The position numbers were made by a program, and so were the translations under genes. 64,000 nt of DNA from Providencia rettgeri (GTDB lineage Bacteria > Pseudomonadota > Gammaproteobacteria > Enterobacterales > Enterobacteriaceae): contig NZ_CP163512.1 in the NCBI RefSeq assembly GCF_041075285.1, forward strand, positions 1,860,001 through 1,924,000. Reading direction: 5' to 3'. Shown in pieces: positions 1 through 9,382 of this stretch. Every line of letters begins with the position of its first letter. Within the stretch, counting starts at the first letter, position 1. The notes under the pieces are model-generated. The model ran no database searches. It saw only the letters and a list, made by a program, of their open reading frames with translations, and was not told the DNA's origin.

Positions 1-216
1 GAGGTGGCTAGGGATATAGCAGAACAAATCAAAGATGGTTCGACCGCAATTAGCGGCGTGATGGCCGAAAGCTTTTTAATAGAAGGTGCACAAAAAGTCA
101 GTACTGAGCAGCCATTAGTATATGGCCAATCAATTACAGATCCTTGTCTTGGCTGGGATGACACAAAACAATTGATTGAAATTCTCTCACAAGCTGTAGA
201 TTATCGTTTTAAATAG
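1..216 (+). CDS. aroH: DAHP synthase, AroH type (C-terminal part)
   Basis: This is the C-terminal 71 residues of 3-deoxy-7-phosphoheptulonate synthase, which condenses phosphoenolpyruvate and erythrose 4-phosphate at the entry to the shikimate pathway. The 5' end lies outside the window, so the frame is open from base 1. The stretch containing GVMAESFLIEG and the tail YGQSITDPCLGWDDT match the Trp-sensitive isozyme AroH better than AroF or AroG (compared from memory). The frame stops at a TAG at 214-216, and the protein ends in VDYRFK. Nothing can be said about its promoter or feedback site because they are outside the window. Confidence 0.88.
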   Translation, partial: EVARDIAEQIKDGSTAISGVMAESFLIEGAQKVSTEQPLVYGQSITDPCLGWDDTKQLIEILSQAVDYRFK

Positions 217-391
217 CCTAACCTATATTTAATATCTTCTTCGCCTTGGTTGTTTTCCGACCAAGGCAACCACAAATCATCACCCCTAGAAATAAATAAA
301 TTAAATTCATATCACTAGCGATATTAATAACTGCCAATTTTAAATTATCATCCCGTTTATTCTAAAAAAGCCTTGACCACCACCTGCTTAA
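217..391. other. aroH 3' spacer with weak hairpin
   Basis: This stretch lies between aroH and the heme locus. An inverted repeat, GCCTTGGT (243-250) and ACCAAGGC (260-267), could fold downstream of aroH. It lacks a clear run of T after the stem, so it is only a weak terminator candidate. The rest is AT-rich, with no reading frame I can support. Confidence 0.4.
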
Positions 392-406
392 CGATAATAA
401 TTCTCA
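392..406 (+). promoter_or_regulatory. Fur box upstream of heme locus
   Basis: The sequence CGATAATAATTCTCA matches the 7-1-7 Fur core TGATAAT-N-ATTATCA at 12 of 14 positions. It lies 43 bp upstream of the hemP start, where iron repression of hemP, the receptor gene and hemS would be expected. The match is seen directly; Fur binding is inferred. Confidence 0.72.
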
Positions 407-448
407 CTCAAACAAACTATTCGTTAGACGACACATGAGAGAAATATT

Positions 449-682
449 ATGGGCTCATTAACAGTCAAAAACAGCATGGGATCAAAAAGCGTTTTCTTCA
501 CCACAGGGGCTCCGTCACTTTCCGTAGCACTCGAGGCAAAGCCCGCCCTAGCGCTCTTTAAAACACCTACTGTGAATAGCCATAAATTACTCAATATAGA
601 CGGCAGGGTTTCTATTTTACAGCGTGGTGGATTTTACCCATGAAAAGACACCCGCGCCGGTAAACTGCTCCTAACGAAATAA
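449..682 (+). pseudogene. hemP: HemP hemin uptake protein, interrupted by in-frame TGA
   Basis: This is a small HemP/HmuP-family protein, usually encoded just upstream of a heme receptor. The frame starts at ATG 449 and reaches ...RGGFYP, where codon 65 is TGA (641-643). The same frame then continues KDTRAGKLLLTK and stops at TAA 680-682. The downstream piece is the conserved HemP tail (TRxGKLILTK), and the TGA sits where family members have Leu, so one T-to-G change (TTA to TGA) explains it. No frameshift is needed. It could be a recent nonsense mutation, tolerated read-through, or a sequence error. Without read-through the 64-residue product lacks the most conserved motif. The family assignment is from memory of HemP sequences. 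Confidence 0.8.
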
Positions 683-768
683 ACATATTTACCGTAAATT
701 TGTAGCACGCCACCCAGATGCAAAATCAAGGCAGCCAGCTTTCACTAAACATAAGGAAAGGATTTCCT

Positions 769-2919
769 ATGCCATTTACACTGATACCTGCATCAACGCG
801 CAATACTCACTCTCACCATAAACTGCCTTTTTCACTCCTCGCGACCACTTTGGCTATCTCGAGTACCAGCCATACGGCTCTCGCTCAAAATGAAACTAAA
901 GACATTATGCATGTGTCTCAATCACCATTTGGTCATGAAAATATTCCAGTAGCCCAGCAAGTTGAGGTTATTGATAGCCAAGCCCCCGAATTACAATCTG
1001 CGGCTTCCCCGTTAGATTTACTCAAAGGTCAAGCTGGAATACTCGTCACTGGCGCGGGGAGTACATATGGTCAAAGCATTCAAATGCGGGGCTATGATCA
1101 GCGAGGGGTGAAAATTACTGTTGATAATGTCACTCAAGATTTCTATTCGGGTTTATTTGATGCCACATTTATCGATCCTACACTGACCAAAAAAATCACT
1201 GTACATAAAGGTGGCGGATCACTCCATCATGGTAATGGCGCATTAGCGGGTGTCGTATCCATAAAAACCCTCAATGCATCAGATTTTTTAAAACCAGGGC
1301 AGCGCTTTGGTGGTCGTGTCATATCGGGTATAAATAAAAATGACCATAGTTACCACGCAGGCGCCACATTATTCAGCCGTATTGATACCTTCGATACCCT
1401 GCTAAGTTACCAGCAACGAAAAATTCAACTTGATAACCCATACAAAGAGCAAGGTCTCGATACGAATGAACAAATTCATAACTGGATGCTAAAAACCACT
1501 TGGTTTGCTCAGCCTTCATATCAGGCAGCGATACAACTTAGAGAGTACCATAACAACAGCCTAACGCAGAAACAACCTAGTGAATCTTTTGCTCAAACGC
1601 AGTTTCCAAACACGCCTCATGAGCGAAGCACACGACAACGCGATCTCGTTATTCACCAGCATTTTTCCCCCACTAATGCGCTTAATTGGCAAGCAAACTG
1701 GGATGTATACTACACAAGTATCGCACTTAACCAATTAGATTTGGTTAAAATTAAGAAGAGCCCAAACGCGTACAGCGAAGAGGATAGAAAGCAATACACC
1801 TATGGAACCAAGTTCACTAATGATTTAGTGCTACCTATACATAATTGGGCTAATAACACCATTCAAAGTGGGTTTGAATATTACCAACAAGAACAAAAGC
1901 CGAATGAATATTCAATTAGTTACCCTAAAGCTAAGTTATCAAATGGTTCTGGCTGGTTAAATAACGACCTAACATTACAGCATCTCCCTATTACATTATC
2001 AGCCGGAACTCGTTTCACTTATTATAAAACCTCACGCAAAGAAATTGCCGAAAGTAGCCATACAAATTGGTCGTCACGGTTCGCTGTCAGTGCAACACCA
2101 TCACACTGGCTGAGTCTATTTTCGTCCTACTCCGAAGGCTACCGCACACCTCGTATGGCAGAACTTTATAACAATTCCCTTCACTTCCGTGTTCCGGGTG
2201 TTGGTTATACATCAGACTTTATGCCTTCCCCTGATTTAAAACCAGAAAGTAATAAAACGGTTGAAGCCGGTATGAAATTTAGTTTTGATGAATTGGCCTT
2301 TGCAGGGGATTCGCTTCAGTTTGGTACAACGTTGTTTCATACCAAAGCTAAAAACCATATCGCTGTTCATGCTAAATATAAGAAGAAAATCGGTCGGGAT
2401 TTAAGATATTTTTGGTTACCCGAAAAGGTTTATTACATCAATGTTCCTTCCGCCACAATCAAAGGTATTGATAGCTTTATTCATTATAAAACACATTGGT
2501 TTGATCTAAACATTAACCATAACTTTACTGTTGGAAAGGAGGATGAAGCACATCATTCTCTTTCTTCACTTCGTCCTAATACGTTAGTTACTCGCTTTAA
2601 TGCGCCAATAACAAATACAGGGTTCCATCTCGGCTGGGTGGGTGAATTCGCATCGCGAACCCAATTTGATGGGGATGATACTTACTTGTTATCAGATCAT
2701 AAATCGGTAGAAAAATTAAACCGCTACCGCCGAGAAGTCATTCAGTATTCAGGCTATAGCCTTCATGATTTTTATGTTAGCTACCAAGCAGATCAATTTA
2801 TTAAAGGGTTAAGCAGTACTTTAGCACTCAAAAATGCATTTGATAGGCAGTACGTTTCTTCAATGGGCGTTCCTCAAGAAGGTCGTAATATTTATTTGAG
2901 TGTGAGTTATCAATGGTAG
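769..2919 (+). CDS. hemR: TonB-dependent heme/hemoglobin receptor
   Basis: This outer membrane receptor imports heme using TonB energy. I chose ATG 769 because AAGGAAAGG (753-761) lies 7 bases upstream and the protein then opens with a signal peptide cleaved near ALA (about residue 38); the in-frame ATG at 718 has no such site. DIMHVS near residue 45 is the likely TonB box. A plug domain follows (about 75-190; LDLLKGQAGILV, GQSIQMRGYDQRG). The heme-receptor signature FRAP/NPNL appears as YRTPRMAELY (458-467) and MPSPDLKPE (485-493). The 716-residue length is somewhat over HemR size. The C-terminus ends in Trp rather than the usual Phe. It is expressed after hemP and before hemS, presumably under the Fur box at 392-406. 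Confidence 0.88.
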   Translation: MPFTLIPASTRNTHSHHKLPFSLLATTLAISSTSHTALAQNETKDIMHVSQSPFGHENIPVAQQVEVIDSQAPELQSAASPLDLLKGQAGILVTGAGSTYGQSIQMRGYDQRGVKITVDNVTQDFYSGLFDATFIDPTLTKKITVHKGGGSLHHGNGALAGVVSIKTLNASDFLKPGQRFGGRVISGINKNDHSYHAGATLFSRIDTFDTLLSYQQRKIQLDNPYKEQGLDTNEQIHNWMLKTTWFAQPSYQAAIQLREYHNNSLTQKQPSESFAQTQFPNTPHERSTRQRDLVIHQHFSPTNALNWQANWDVYYTSIALNQLDLVKIKKSPNAYSEEDRKQYTYGTKFTNDLVLPIHNWANNTIQSGFEYYQQEQKPNEYSISYPKAKLSNGSGWLNNDLTLQHLPITLSAGTRFTYYKTSRKEIAESSHTNWSSRFAVSATPSHWLSLFSSYSEGYRTPRMAELYNNSLHFRVPGVGYTSDFMPSPDLKPESNKTVEAGMKFSFDELAFAGDSLQFGTTLFHTKAKNHIAVHAKYKKKIGRDLRYFWLPEKVYYINVPSATIKGIDSFIHYKTHWFDLNINHNFTVGKEDEAHHSLSSLRPNTLVTRFNAPITNTGFHLGWVGEFASRTQFDGDDTYLLSDHKSVEKLNRYRREVIQYSGYSLHDFYVSYQADQFIKGLSSTLALKNAFDRQYVSSMGVPQEGRNIYLSVSYQW

Positions 2920-2944
2920 AGAGGGAGTTAAACCAGTGATTTTG

Positions 2945-2979
2945 GGCCTATCTGCTCATCTTACAATGGTAGATAGGCC
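2945..2979 (+). repeat. Inverted repeat between receptor and hemS
   Basis: GGCCTATCT (2945-2953) and AGATAGGCC (2971-2979) are perfect 9-bp arms around a 17-base loop. No T run follows. The hairpin could limit read-through from the receptor gene into hemS or stabilise processed mRNA ends. Confidence 0.5.
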
Positions 2980-3022
2980 AGCTAACATCATGATTATAAA
3001 ATAGACAATCAAGGAGATGAAC

Positions 3023-4072
3023 ATGAATTCAATATGTTTTAAAGACTACCTGCAATTAAAACAGCAATTCCCTGATATGCACGCTCGCGACTTAGCCGTG
3101 CAACTGAATACAACAGAGGCTGAACTTTTATATTGCCGTGTGGATCATGATGGGACAAAACGGCTTTCCGGTCATTTAGCTGAATTACTGCATGCCCTCT
3201 CAACCATTGGTCAGGCAAAAGCCATTACTCGTAATAATTACGTCGTAAATATACAAACAGGTCGATATGATAATCCACGATTTAGTGATCATGCTGGTCT
3301 ATTCTTAAATCCTGGACAATTAGATTTAAGAATGTTTTTTGCCCAATGGGATTCGATGTTTGCCCTTGCAGAGCAAGTTGGAAGTCAAATTCAACGAAGC
3401 ATTCAGTTTTTTGATAAGCATGGCGACGCTATACATAAAGTTTATGCTTGTGAGCATACTGATATGAAAGCATGGCAAGATATTGTTGACCACTATACGT
3501 CCACAGACAATCCCCCGTTACAATTAGACGCGATTGCTACCTTTTCAACTCGCGAAATTAGTGACGATATTAAGCAACAAATTGAGCAACAGTGGCGTGA
3601 TATGTCAGATGTGCATCAATTCTTCACCTTATTAAAAGCACACAATTTAAGTCGCCAACAAGCTTTTCGCATAGTCAGTAATGAGCTTGCTTGGCAAGTT
3701 TCCACTGATTCACTTTCACAAATACTCTCCCTTGCACACCAAGCACAAAATGAAATTATGCTTTTTGTTGGCAATCGAGGGTGCGTACAAATTTTTACTG
3801 GTGTAATCAATACGCTCTCACCACTTAAAATGGAAAGTAGCGAGATAGACTGGCTTAATGTCTCTAGCACTAATTTTAATTTGCATATTGTCGAAAATGG
3901 CATTTCAGAATGTTGGGTAACAAGAAAACCGACACAAGACGGATTCGTAACGAGTTTAGAAGTCTTTGATAACCAAGGTAACCAAATCATACAAGTGTAT
4001 GGGCGGCGTACTGAAGGGCTCCCTGAACAAACGCAGTGGAATCAACAAATACTTTCGTTACCTCGCATTTAA
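3023..4072 (+). CDS. hemS: Hemin-degrading / heme transport factor HemS
   Basis: This is a cytoplasmic HemS/HmuS-family protein that takes up imported heme and, in characterised members, helps release its iron. ATG 3023 is chosen because the ribosome site AAGGAG (3011-3016) abuts the earlier ATG at 3017 but sits at good spacing from 3023. The protein is about 349 residues with two homologous halves, roughly 30-180 and 200-340, as is normal for the family. Key similarity is in FPDMHARDLAVQL and GRYDNPRFSDHAGLFLNPG. It sits 103 bp after the receptor gene. Unlike many enterobacterial heme loci, no hemTUV permease follows, so the inner membrane step must be encoded elsewhere. Confidence 0.88.
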   Translation: MNSICFKDYLQLKQQFPDMHARDLAVQLNTTEAELLYCRVDHDGTKRLSGHLAELLHALSTIGQAKAITRNNYVVNIQTGRYDNPRFSDHAGLFLNPGQLDLRMFFAQWDSMFALAEQVGSQIQRSIQFFDKHGDAIHKVYACEHTDMKAWQDIVDHYTSTDNPPLQLDAIATFSTREISDDIKQQIEQQWRDMSDVHQFFTLLKAHNLSRQQAFRIVSNELAWQVSTDSLSQILSLAHQAQNEIMLFVGNRGCVQIFTGVINTLSPLKMESSEIDWLNVSSTNFNLHIVENGISECWVTRKPTQDGFVTSLEVFDNQGNQIIQVYGRRTEGLPEQTQWNQQILSLPRI

Positions 4073-4165
4073 TTAGGGACGCCGCTGTATACAGTATTGG
4101 CCTCTAGCATTTTGTATTTGCGCTATTACACATCAAAAGAGGGCATCACTATCTAGTCACTGCGA

Positions 4166-4202
4166 TATCACCGAAATTATTGTTTGCTTAATTTCGGTGA
4201 TA
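4166..4202 (+). repeat. Perfect 14-bp inverted repeat after hemS
   Basis: TATCACCGAAATTA (4166-4179) and TAATTTCGGTGATA (4189-4202) pair perfectly around a 9-base loop. The hairpin lies about 90 bp after the hemS stop. It lacks a T run on either strand, so it may protect the 3' end of the heme mRNA rather than act as a classical terminator. Confidence 0.6.
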
Positions 4203-4511
4203 CTATCATAACGCAAAATTAAAGGTATCTAACCCCTAAGCTGCTGGTAGCCGACACTGCAAGTCCAAAAAACAACCTAAAATATTATCGCGACTCAGTC
4301 ATCTTCCCTATGACTTATTACTGTCATACCGCAAGGGTTTAATTTTTTTATGTCAAATACAGATAATGAAAGTTCACGCTTGAAACTCAGCATTATCACA
4401 TATCGACCAAGTTAACGTTAATTATTTCAAAATTGTTAAAAAATATAATATTTAATCTTAATTACACTCCATTCCCAGTTATTTTCACTATTATAGTTAA
4501 CTCGGAATTTC

Positions 4512-4538
4512 CTGTCTATTGTGCTATAAAATAGACAG
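4512..4538. repeat. 9-bp inverted repeat in regulator upstream region
   Basis: CTGTCTATT (4512-4520) and AATAGACAG (4530-4538) are perfect arms separated by 9 bases. The role is unknown. It resembles an operator more than a terminator because no T run follows. Confidence 0.45.
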
Positions 4539-4670
4539 CATAATTTTTCAATTATTTACTTGGTTAATAAAATCGAATACCTTAAACAAAAATTTTGAAT
4601 AACCGATTTTAAGTTGATTTTTATTGCATAAATCATACAATAAAAAAACATAACATTTTGTATTTAAAGA

Positions 4671-4702
4671 ATTTTAAACATACATCAATGTATGTTTAAA
4701 AT
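4671..4702. repeat. Perfect 15-bp palindrome
   Basis: ATTTTAAACATACAT (4671-4685) and ATGTATGTTTAAAAT (4688-4702) form 15 perfect base pairs with only two bases (CA) between the arms. Such a tight DNA palindrome suits a dimeric regulator better than an RNA loop. It lies about 160 bp ahead of the AraC-type gene. Confidence 0.6.
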
Positions 4703-4714
4703 ATTGATTTTTTC

Positions 4715-4739
4715 AATAGCTATCGTACCGATAGCTATT
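4715..4739. repeat. Perfect 11-bp palindrome
   Basis: AATAGCTATCG (4715-4725) and CGATAGCTATT (4729-4739) are perfect arms around TAC. This is the repeat closest to the AraC-type regulator gene, about 120 bp upstream of its start, and may belong to its promoter or leader. Confidence 0.55.
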
Positions 4740-4861
4740 TCCATTAAAAAAAAGCACTTTTAGCCTATCGATATATCGGAAAAAAAGGAAGAATAGACTC
4801 TAATTTCGTGAGTTATTATTAGTTATTAATGAACAATAGCCTACTTGAGTAGGAGGTAAAT

Positions 4862-5233
4862 ATGTCAGAAAGTGTAGTCAACGATATCGTGAAATGGTTA
4901 GAAAGCCAGTTGCAACGCAATGAAGGCATTAAAATCGACACGATAGCCGATAAAAGCGGTTATTCTAAATGGCATTTACAGCGTGTTTTCAAAGAAATGA
5001 AGGGATGCACGCTTGGCGAATACGTCCGTAAACGTCGTTTATTAGAAGCTGCGAAATCATTACGTGAAGGCAACTTACCTATTCTTGATATTGCTTTGCA
5101 ATATGGATTTAGTTCACAAGCGACATTTACACGTATCTTTAAAAAACATTTTGATACCACACCAGCAAAATTCCGCCAAACCGGTGAGCTGCCAGAATGC
5201 AAAAGTTTTATGGCATGCAATAGCCATAACTAA
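4862..5233 (+). CDS. aarP: AraC-family regulator, MarA/SoxS/AarP/PqrA type
   Basis: This is a 123-residue, stand-alone AraC-type DNA-binding protein with no ligand domain. Two helix-turn-helix units are visible: GYSKWHLQRVFKE (about 38-50) and the second around ILDIALQYGFSSQATFTRIFKK (about 78-100). That architecture is shared by MarA, SoxS and Rob, and by AarP of Providencia and PqrA of Proteus, activators of multidrug and aminoglycoside resistance genes. A strong ribosome site, AGGAGG, precedes ATG 4862. The long upstream spacer and palindromes suggest complex control. The symbol aarP is given by family and likely genus; I cannot exclude a paralogue. Confidence 0.7.
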   Translation: MSESVVNDIVKWLESQLQRNEGIKIDTIADKSGYSKWHLQRVFKEMKGCTLGEYVRKRRLLEAAKSLREGNLPILDIALQYGFSSQATFTRIFKKHFDTTPAKFRQTGELPECKSFMACNSHN

Positions 5234-5294
5234 TTAGTTTTATTACAAAATCATTCCTCCTTATTAGTTTTTAGTACTTTTGAGGTCTATGTCT

Positions 5295-5320
5295 GAGCCG
5301 ACAATGTCGGCTCATTTTTT
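5295..5320 (+). terminator. Rho-independent terminator after AraC-type gene
   Basis: GAGCCGAC (5295-5302) and GTCGGCTC (5306-5313) form a perfect GC-rich stem with an AAT loop, followed by ATTTTTT. It ends the regulator transcript exactly where the convergent lplA gene ends. Confidence 0.9.
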
Positions 5321-6335
5321 AACTCAATTCATGTACTAACCAATTCTCTAAATCGCTGAGTTGATCTTGTAGAAGAGGCCACAGTTGCTTCATCTCGCGA
5401 CATAATATTTTAATCGTTTCAGTTTGATAAACCTTCCCCAACAGTTGCTCCCTTAACCACTCAAGAGGTGTTGGCTCTAGGCTATCAGTGAAAAATTGGC
5501 AACGGTTAATAACCCCTTTTTCAATGTCAAAGTGAAACTCAACCCCTCCCCAAGGGAAACGAGTATCTAAATAATGGGAAAATGCAGGTGCTTGGCCAAA
5601 GTTCCATTCCCAACTACTTTGCTTAGCAAATGTTTCTGTAAAATTAGGTAGATCAGGTAATTTTTCAGGGGAGATGTATTCCGCTTCAACCGTTTCACCA
5701 AAATGGTTAAAAAAGCTTTTGATCACACCTTCACAAACAATTTCATGAGTAATGTTAGGAACAAGCTCCGAAAGATTAGCTACGCGAGAACGTACCGATG
5801 TAATGCCCTTTGCCTGTAATTTTTTAGGATCTGGATTAAGGTAATTAGCCAGTCGGCTTAAATCGGCATTAATCAATAGCGTACCATGATGAAACCCGCG
5901 ATCTTTGGTTTCACGATAGGCTGATCCAGAAATTTTGCGCGGACCATTTTCTGTGTTAAGCACTAAATCATTCCGCCCTGAAACTTCAGCGGTGATCCCA
6001 ACGTTCGCTAGACCATCGACAATAATTTGCGTAGAAACTGTTTTATCATACTCCGGCTTACCTGCCATAAAGGTAAAACAGGTATTTCCTAAATCATGAA
6101 ACACCGCCCCACCCCCACTGCTACGGCGAGCTAAACGAACATTGTCCTCTTCCATTCGGCGAGTGTTACATTCTTTCCACGGGTTTTGTGCACGACCAAT
6201 CACCACCGTATCAGCATTACGCCATAAAAACATCACACGCTGCTCGGCAGACATTTGCCTAAAAATAGTTTCTTCAACTGCCAGGTTAAACCAAGGATCA
6301 AAAGATTCTGAGATGAGTAAACGTAATGTCGACAT
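5319..6335 (-). CDS. lplA: Lipoate-protein ligase A
   Basis: This cytoplasmic enzyme activates free lipoate with ATP and attaches it to lysines of the lipoyl domains of 2-oxoacid dehydrogenases and of GcvH. At 338 residues it equals E. coli LplA in length. The signature [15 protein letters not shown] (70-84) and the lipoyl-AMP lysine in [11 protein letters not shown] (K134) are present. A second C-terminal domain (about 245-338) is also as in LplA. It is a single gene on the minus strand, converging on the AraC-type regulator. Confidence 0.95.
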   Translation of the reverse strand: MSTLRLLISESFDPWFNLAVEETIFRQMSAEQRVMFLWRNADTVVIGRAQNPWKECNTRRMEEDNVRLARRSSGGGAVFHDLGNTCFTFMAGKPEYDKTVSTQIIVDGLANVGITAEVSGRNDLVLNTENGPRKISGSAYRETKDRGFHHGTLLINADLSRLANYLNPDPKKLQAKGITSVRSRVANLSELVPNITHEIVCEGVIKSFFNHFGETVEAEYISPEKLPDLPNFTETFAKQSSWEWNFGQAPAFSHYLDTRFPWGGVEFHFDIEKGVINRCQFFTDSLEPTPLEWLREQLLGKVYQTETIKILCREMKQLWPLLQDQLSDLENWLVHELS

Positions 6336-6398
6336 GAAGCTATCCTAAAAACAAAACTTGCCCCTAAGATAGCATAATCACTGAAGAAAATAGCGATT

Positions 6399-6887
6399 TT
6401 AAATGCGCCTTGCTTGCCAAAACACTTTTCGCCAATACACATTATCCATGGATGAACGGATCACCCCTTTACTGGTTGAGGCGTGGATAAAGGTATTATC
6501 CGTATCATAAATACCAACATGTAATCCATTTTCACCTGAGCCAGTTTTAAAAAAGACTAAGTCTCCCGGCATCAGATCCGTTTTATCAATACGCGTACCG
6601 AGTTGTGTTTGGTCTACTGTGGTTCGAGGTAATTGAATGGCAAAGCGATCATGAAAAGTACGATAAACAAAACCTGAGCAATCCACCCCACTTTGGCTCA
6701 TTCCACCATAGTGATAAGGTGTGCCATACCATTGTTCTAGCTGGTCTTTTAACTGAGCTATCGTCATGATAGGGTCTGATAACTGAGTTTTTAGCGGCGG
6801 CGGTGCTGTGCGCTTAACGGAAGTTGACGAACAACCAATTAAAACCAAGCACAATAATAGCGGTAAGTGTTGTATTTTAATCCCCAT
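6399..6887 (-). CDS. nlpC: NlpC/P60 lipoprotein endopeptidase
   Basis: This is a lipid-anchored cell wall peptidase of the NlpC/P60 family, expected to cut peptide cross-links in murein from the periplasmic face. A lipobox LIGC places the lipidated Cys at residue 19. The catalytic set is visible as C70 (VDCSG), H123 (GLHVG) and H135 (FIHAS). The C-terminus HASTSKGVIRSSMDNVYW is nearly that of E. coli NlpC. In E. coli nlpC follows btuD directly; here the arn operon lies between them. Confidence 0.92.
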   Translation of the reverse strand: MGIKIQHLPLLLCLVLIGCSSTSVKRTAPPPLKTQLSDPIMTIAQLKDQLEQWYGTPYHYGGMSQSGVDCSGFVYRTFHDRFAIQLPRTTVDQTQLGTRIDKTDLMPGDLVFFKTGSGENGLHVGIYDTDNTFIHASTSKGVIRSSMDNVYWRKVFWQARRI

Positions 6888-6974
6888 AAAGCACCCTATT
6901 CACCTATCTTTTTGCTATATTTAACTTATAGCATAACCTGAAGCGAATAAAAAACAATTCATCTCATTATGCGA

Positions 6975-7376
6975 TTAATGCGTGCCTTGCGATTTAACTG
7001 GGCGGCTGATCAACCAAACCCCGAGCAAGATAAAAGCAATTCCACTCACTTTCAACCATGAGGCTGGCTCATTAAACCAAGGCAAGACAACGGCTAAGAT
7101 ATAAACAAATACATAGCTCAGGCTAATTAATGGGTATGCTTTATTTAATGCAATATATTTTAATGCGAAAAGCCAACATAGCATCGATAAGGCATAACAC
7201 ACTAACCCTAAGAAGATAATGCTTAAACTGGTGATATTTGCTAACAACCAATCAACTTGCAACCAGTGCCATCCCAAAGAAAAAGAGGGGAGCTCAACAA
7301 CGCCCATCTTTAAACTGAGCTGAGCGACTGTCACCAATAAGGCGCTGCCAATCACCCATAAATAGCCTTTATTCAT
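6975..7376 (-). CDS. arnF: L-Ara4N-phosphoundecaprenol flippase subunit ArnF
   Basis: This is a small four-helix membrane protein of the drug/metabolite transporter superfamily. With ArnE it is thought to flip undecaprenyl phosphate-L-Ara4N across the inner membrane. The length of 133 residues, the start [23 protein letters not shown] and its position as the last arn gene match the family. It overlaps arnE by four bases (start at 7376, arnE end at 7373), so translation is probably coupled. Confidence 0.9.
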   Translation of the reverse strand: MNKGYLWVIGSALLVTVAQLSLKMGVVELPSFSLGWHWLQVDWLLANITSLSIIFLGLVCYALSMLCWLFALKYIALNKAYPLISLSYVFVYILAVVLPWFNEPASWLKVSGIAFILLGVWLISRPVKSQGTH

Positions 7377-7720
7377 ACACTAATACTCATGAGTAATATC
7401 CCAATCATAATGGCAACAACACCGAGCCAGTGGTTTAACCCTGTTTTCTCTTTGTATACGAACTGACCAATCAGGGTAATTAACACAAAGTTAATGCTTA
7501 ACATTGGGTATGCAATACTAAGGGGCATGACCTCAAGCAGTTTTAACCAAAACAACATGCCCAGCCCTAACATTAACACAGCAAGCACCAGCCACTTAAA
7601 GGCTGATGCCGCTTTATTTGCTTTTCCCCTTTGCCAGTTGACGACCGCTTGTTTTTGGGCAACTTGCCCTATACAGGTCAGCACACTGACAAGTAATAGC
7701 AGTAATAGTTGTGCAATCAT
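7373..7720 (-). CDS. arnE: L-Ara4N-phosphoundecaprenol flippase subunit ArnE
   Basis: This is the partner of ArnF in moving the aminoarabinose lipid carrier to the periplasmic face. It has 115 residues, four predicted membrane segments and the EamA-like motif [19 protein letters not shown]. It overlaps the end of arnT by four bases and the start of arnF by four bases, showing a tightly packed operon. Confidence 0.9.
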   Translation of the reverse strand: MIAQLLLLLLVSVLTCIGQVAQKQAVVNWQRGKANKAASAFKWLVLAVLMLGLGMLFWLKLLEVMPLSIAYPMLSINFVLITLIGQFVYKEKTGLNHWLGVVAIMIGILLMSISV

Positions 7721-9375
7721 TGTTGATGGTAAACCACAATCGCCATACGTGAATTTTTGATCACTTCATCGGGTTTGGGAATATCGGGAAGATCTTCATT
7801 ACGCCCCAACAAAAAGACCACGGTGACTTGCCCTTCTTTACGCGCATTTGCTAACCATTGTGCAAATTCCGCAGGTTTAACTAAGCGATGCTGGCTATCT
7901 GGATAGTCTAAACCGTAACTGAGCTCACCACTGCTATTGTACAAATAGATATTGGCATTTTGTGTTTCCCACGCTAGCCCCGCCGCGACACCAACATTGC
8001 TGGCCATTAGATACCGGCTATTCATTAATAAGTCATGGTTTTGATGAATAAAGTTTTGCGGCAATTTAGAATCAATCGTGTTATTTGGCAAAGCACTACC
8101 AATGCATAGACTGATAGCGAGCGAGCATGAGGCCGCCCACAACCAATATTTGGCATTTAGCACCGTACACAAATAACCGATTATCGCCCAAATAGAGAAT
8201 GCAACCACGCCTAATACCATTTTTGACCATTCATCTGGCTCATATAACGGCTTTTTGATCATCGTGCTCACAACAATCACGGCAATAACCGCAGCTATCC
8301 CCAATACAACATTAATAATACCGTTAATTTTCAGTGCTCGCATAGTGCCATTTCTCACACAATCGACACCATACTTCGCCATCAATAACGCCAATGGTGC
8401 CATAAATGGCAGCATGTAAGTGGGTAATTTACCACGCGAAATGCTGAAAAATAGCACAGGGACAACAAACCAACAGAGTAAGAAGAACATATCAGGGCTT
8501 GACTTACGCTCTTTCCAACCTTTTATTAATGATCCAGGGACGAGTCCAGCCCATGGAAGCGCCCCCAGTAAAATGATTGGAATATAATACCAAAACGGCG
8601 CAACGTGCTGTGCATCATCAGCAGTAAAACGCTTAATATGCTCCACCCAGAAGAAGTAATTCCAGTAGTCAGGCTCTTGTTTAGCGATTGCTAAAGCCCA
8701 GGGTAAGCTAATGATAACGGCAAAAATAATGGCAAGTGGACCATATTTAATTAGCTCAAGAAAACGTTTTTGATAAATGGTGACGGGTAACATGACAATA
8801 ACAGGAATAGCGAGGGCTAAAAAGCCTTTGGTCATAAATGCCATGCCACAGGCTAATCCTAAGCAAGCCCATGCCGCAAGCTTGGTCTTAATCTCCCTTG
8901 CCTTCATTGCCCATAGGCAACAAAACATACTCGCGGCTATCCACAATGATAACATTGGATCAAGTACACTGTATGTTCCGATTGAAAACACGAGGAACAT
9001 TGAGATATAAATTAAACTGGCGACATAGGCAACGTGGTTATTACGCCACATCATTTTTGCCATGCGATAGACAAGTAATGCACTAAGAAGAATACAAAAA
9101 ACAGAGCCAAACCGAACCGCGAAATTGGTTTCGCCAAAAATCATTTGGCTAATGTTATTTATCCAATACCCTGCAACAGGTTTTTCAAAATAACGCACAT
9201 CTAACATATAAGGGACAATCCAATCCCCACGTTGGAGCATTTCCCGACTAATTTCCGCATAGCGAGTTTCATCCGGTTGCCAAAGTAAACGGCTATTCAA
9301 CGGCAACAAATAGGTTAGGATAAAAAAAAGAGCCAGCAGAGAGGCTCCAACTTTGCTCGCTCGATTATTTAACAT
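7717..9375 (-). CDS. arnT: Lipid A L-Ara4N transferase ArnT
   Basis: This inner membrane glycosyltransferase moves 4-amino-4-deoxy-L-arabinose from the undecaprenyl carrier to lipid A phosphates, lowering surface negative charge and giving polymyxin resistance. The 552-residue protein has about a dozen hydrophobic segments. Near the N-terminus it carries the acidic motif [13 protein letters not shown] (D35, E36), expected in the first periplasmic loop of GT-C/GT83 enzymes. The C-terminal part is a soluble periplasmic domain. The gene sits 7 bases after arnD. Confidence 0.95.
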   Translation of the reverse strand: MLNNRASKVGASLLALFFILTYLLPLNSRLLWQPDETRYAEISREMLQRGDWIVPYMLDVRYFEKPVAGYWINNISQMIFGETNFAVRFGSVFCILLSALLVYRMAKMMWRNNHVAYVASLIYISMFLVFSIGTYSVLDPMLSLWIAASMFCCLWAMKAREIKTKLAAWACLGLACGMAFMTKGFLALAIPVIVMLPVTIYQKRFLELIKYGPLAIIFAVIISLPWALAIAKQEPDYWNYFFWVEHIKRFTADDAQHVAPFWYYIPIILLGALPWAGLVPGSLIKGWKERKSSPDMFFLLCWFVVPVLFFSISRGKLPTYMLPFMAPLALLMAKYGVDCVRNGTMRALKINGIINVVLGIAAVIAVIVVSTMIKKPLYEPDEWSKMVLGVVAFSIWAIIGYLCTVLNAKYWLWAASCSLAISLCIGSALPNNTIDSKLPQNFIHQNHDLLMNSRYLMASNVGVAAGLAWETQNANIYLYNSSGELSYGLDYPDSQHRLVKPAEFAQWLANARKEGQVTVVFLLGRNEDLPDIPKPDEVIKNSRMAIVVYHQQ

Positions 9376-9382
9376 AGCGTGT

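Larger units (their letters stand above)
4073..4861. other. 789-bp gene-free spacer with four palindromes
   Basis: No supported gene lies between hemS and the AraC-type regulator. The spacer is strongly AT-rich and contains four inverted repeats: 4166-4202, 4512-4538, 4671-4702 and 4715-4739. The last two lie 120-190 bp ahead of the regulator start and could be operator sites or leader RNA hairpins. No tRNA or rRNA features are visible. Confidence 0.6.

Noticed and set aside
641..643. Selenocysteine codon in hemP
   Set aside because: The position is Leu in the family and no strong SECIS-like hairpin follows the UGA.
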